Positions 63,706 to 64,000 of a DNA stretch of 64,000 bases are shown piece by piece; the stretch's first letter is position 1, and each line of letters starts with the position of its first letter. Location: the NCBI RefSeq assembly GCF_900100885.1, contig NZ_LT629692.1, positions 1,116,001-1,180,000 on the forward strand, given 5' to 3'. The notes under the pieces are model-generated. The model ran no database searches. It worked only from the letters and a program-made list of their open reading frames with translations, and had not been told where the DNA came from. The translations under genes and the position numbers were made by a program. The stretch is from Microbacterium pygmaeum. Lineage in GTDB: Bacteria; Actinomycetota; Actinomycetes; Actinomycetales; Microbacteriaceae.

Positions 63706-64000
63706 CTACTTGATGGAACCTCGGGTGACGCCGGAGATCACCCAGCGCTGGCTGAAGATGTAGACGATCAGCAGTGGCGCCATGGCCATCAGGTAGGACG
63801 CGAACGCGACGGTGTAGTCGGTGTTGAACTGGCCCTGGAAGACGTACTGAGCCAGAGGGAGGGTCCGTGCCCCCGGGTCGGTCAGCACCACGAGCGGCAT
63901 GATGAAGTCGTTCCACGCCCAGACGCAGGTGAGGATGCCGACGGTGGCGTTCATGGGCATCAGCAGGGGGAAGATCACCGATCGGAAGACGCGCCAGGTG
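63706..64000 (-). CDS. Carbohydrate ABC transporter permease, MalG-type, C-terminal part
   Basis: The frame is open to the window edge and continues beyond it; 97 C-terminal residues are visible. They contain TWRVFRSVIFPLLMPM, with the end of the EAA loop, then a helix NATVGILTCVWAWNDFIMPLVVLTDP, the typical TLPLAQYVFQGQFNTDYTVAFASYLMAMAPLLIVYIFSQRW and the end VISGVTRGSIK. This is the C-terminus of a CUT1-family sugar permease such as MalG or an arabinosaccharide transporter. The gene's start and its operon partners lie outside the window. It is convergent with the diguanylate cyclase gene. Confidence 0.92.
   Translation of the reverse strand, partial: TWRVFRSVIFPLLMPMNATVGILTCVWAWNDFIMPLVVLTDPGARTLPLAQYVFQGQFNTDYTVAFASYLMAMAPLLIVYIFSQRWVISGVTRGSIK

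Overview
The window is a stretch of a high-GC Gram-positive chromosome, most likely Microbacteriaceae and probably Microbacterium. This rests on very high GC with GGATGC/GCATCC-rich coding sequence, actinobacterial families (DUF222, an ECF41 sigma factor, a YidC paralogue with a small DUF6412-like neighbour, a RecQ-phosphoribosyltransferase fusion, a DUF1992 protein), and many genes whose -10 hexamer lies 6-7 nt before the start codon, as expected for leaderless actinobacterial transcripts. I see no prophage, insertion sequence, CRISPR array or rRNA. There is one tRNA, tRNA-Arg(ACG).

Layout. 0-7.5 kb: a DUF222 protein without its nuclease half, a WYL regulator with a probable N-terminal frameshift opposite a VOC protein, a GH30 glycosidase, an oxidoreductase/sugar-isomerase pair opposite a TetR regulator with a clear operator, and a second TetR gene. 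7.5-15 kb: an MMPL exporter, a YidC paralogue with its small partner, a DUF262/DUF1524 (GmrSD-like) protein, a possibly iron-regulated 2OG-Fe(II) oxygenase-like protein, and an ArsR/SRPBCC pair. 15-28 kb: a PadR/membrane-protein operon, RecQ, a PQQ sugar dehydrogenase, an ECF41 sigma factor sharing a double TGTCACA-N16-CGTC promoter region with an NmrA-like epimerase, small enzymes, a serine hydrolase, and an alpha/beta hydrolase separated from a TetR gene by a perfect 38-bp palindrome. 28-36.7 kb: an alcohol dehydrogenase, then a surface-glycan cluster (GT7-like transferase, GT1 transferase, HEAT-repeat/GT4 fusion, polysaccharide pyruvyl transferase), then small proteins and redox enzymes.

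36.9-51.3 kb is a coherent pentose/galactoside block: a GH2 glycosidase, a LacI regulator, a YtfQ-YtfR-YtfT-YjfF-type sugar ABC transporter, a second LacI regulator, then araD-araB-araA and a mutarotase. The same operator palindrome, ATGTTACCGGTAACAT, stands before the GH2 gene and before araD, and related sites precede the binding-protein gene. The likely flow is extracellular glycoside, then free sugar imported by the Ytf-type transporter, then isomerase, kinase and 4-epimerase to xylulose 5-phosphate. 51-59 kb holds stress and membrane proteins (CsbD, DUF4383), a DEAD-box helicase with a Gly/Arg-rich tail, a fatty-acid desaturase, an SDR and small cytosolic proteins. 59-64 kb has the tRNA, a CPBP protease, an alpha/beta hydrolase behind a possible leader ORF, a GNAT acetyltransferase, a diguanylate cyclase and the cut end of a MalG-type permease.

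Three intergenic loci (6848, 10143, 36731) carry copies of one long palindrome built on ACTTGACCC(A/G)ATCGGCCCC. Two of them run into short tandem arrays. All statements rest on reading the sequence; family names come from motif recognition, not database searches.
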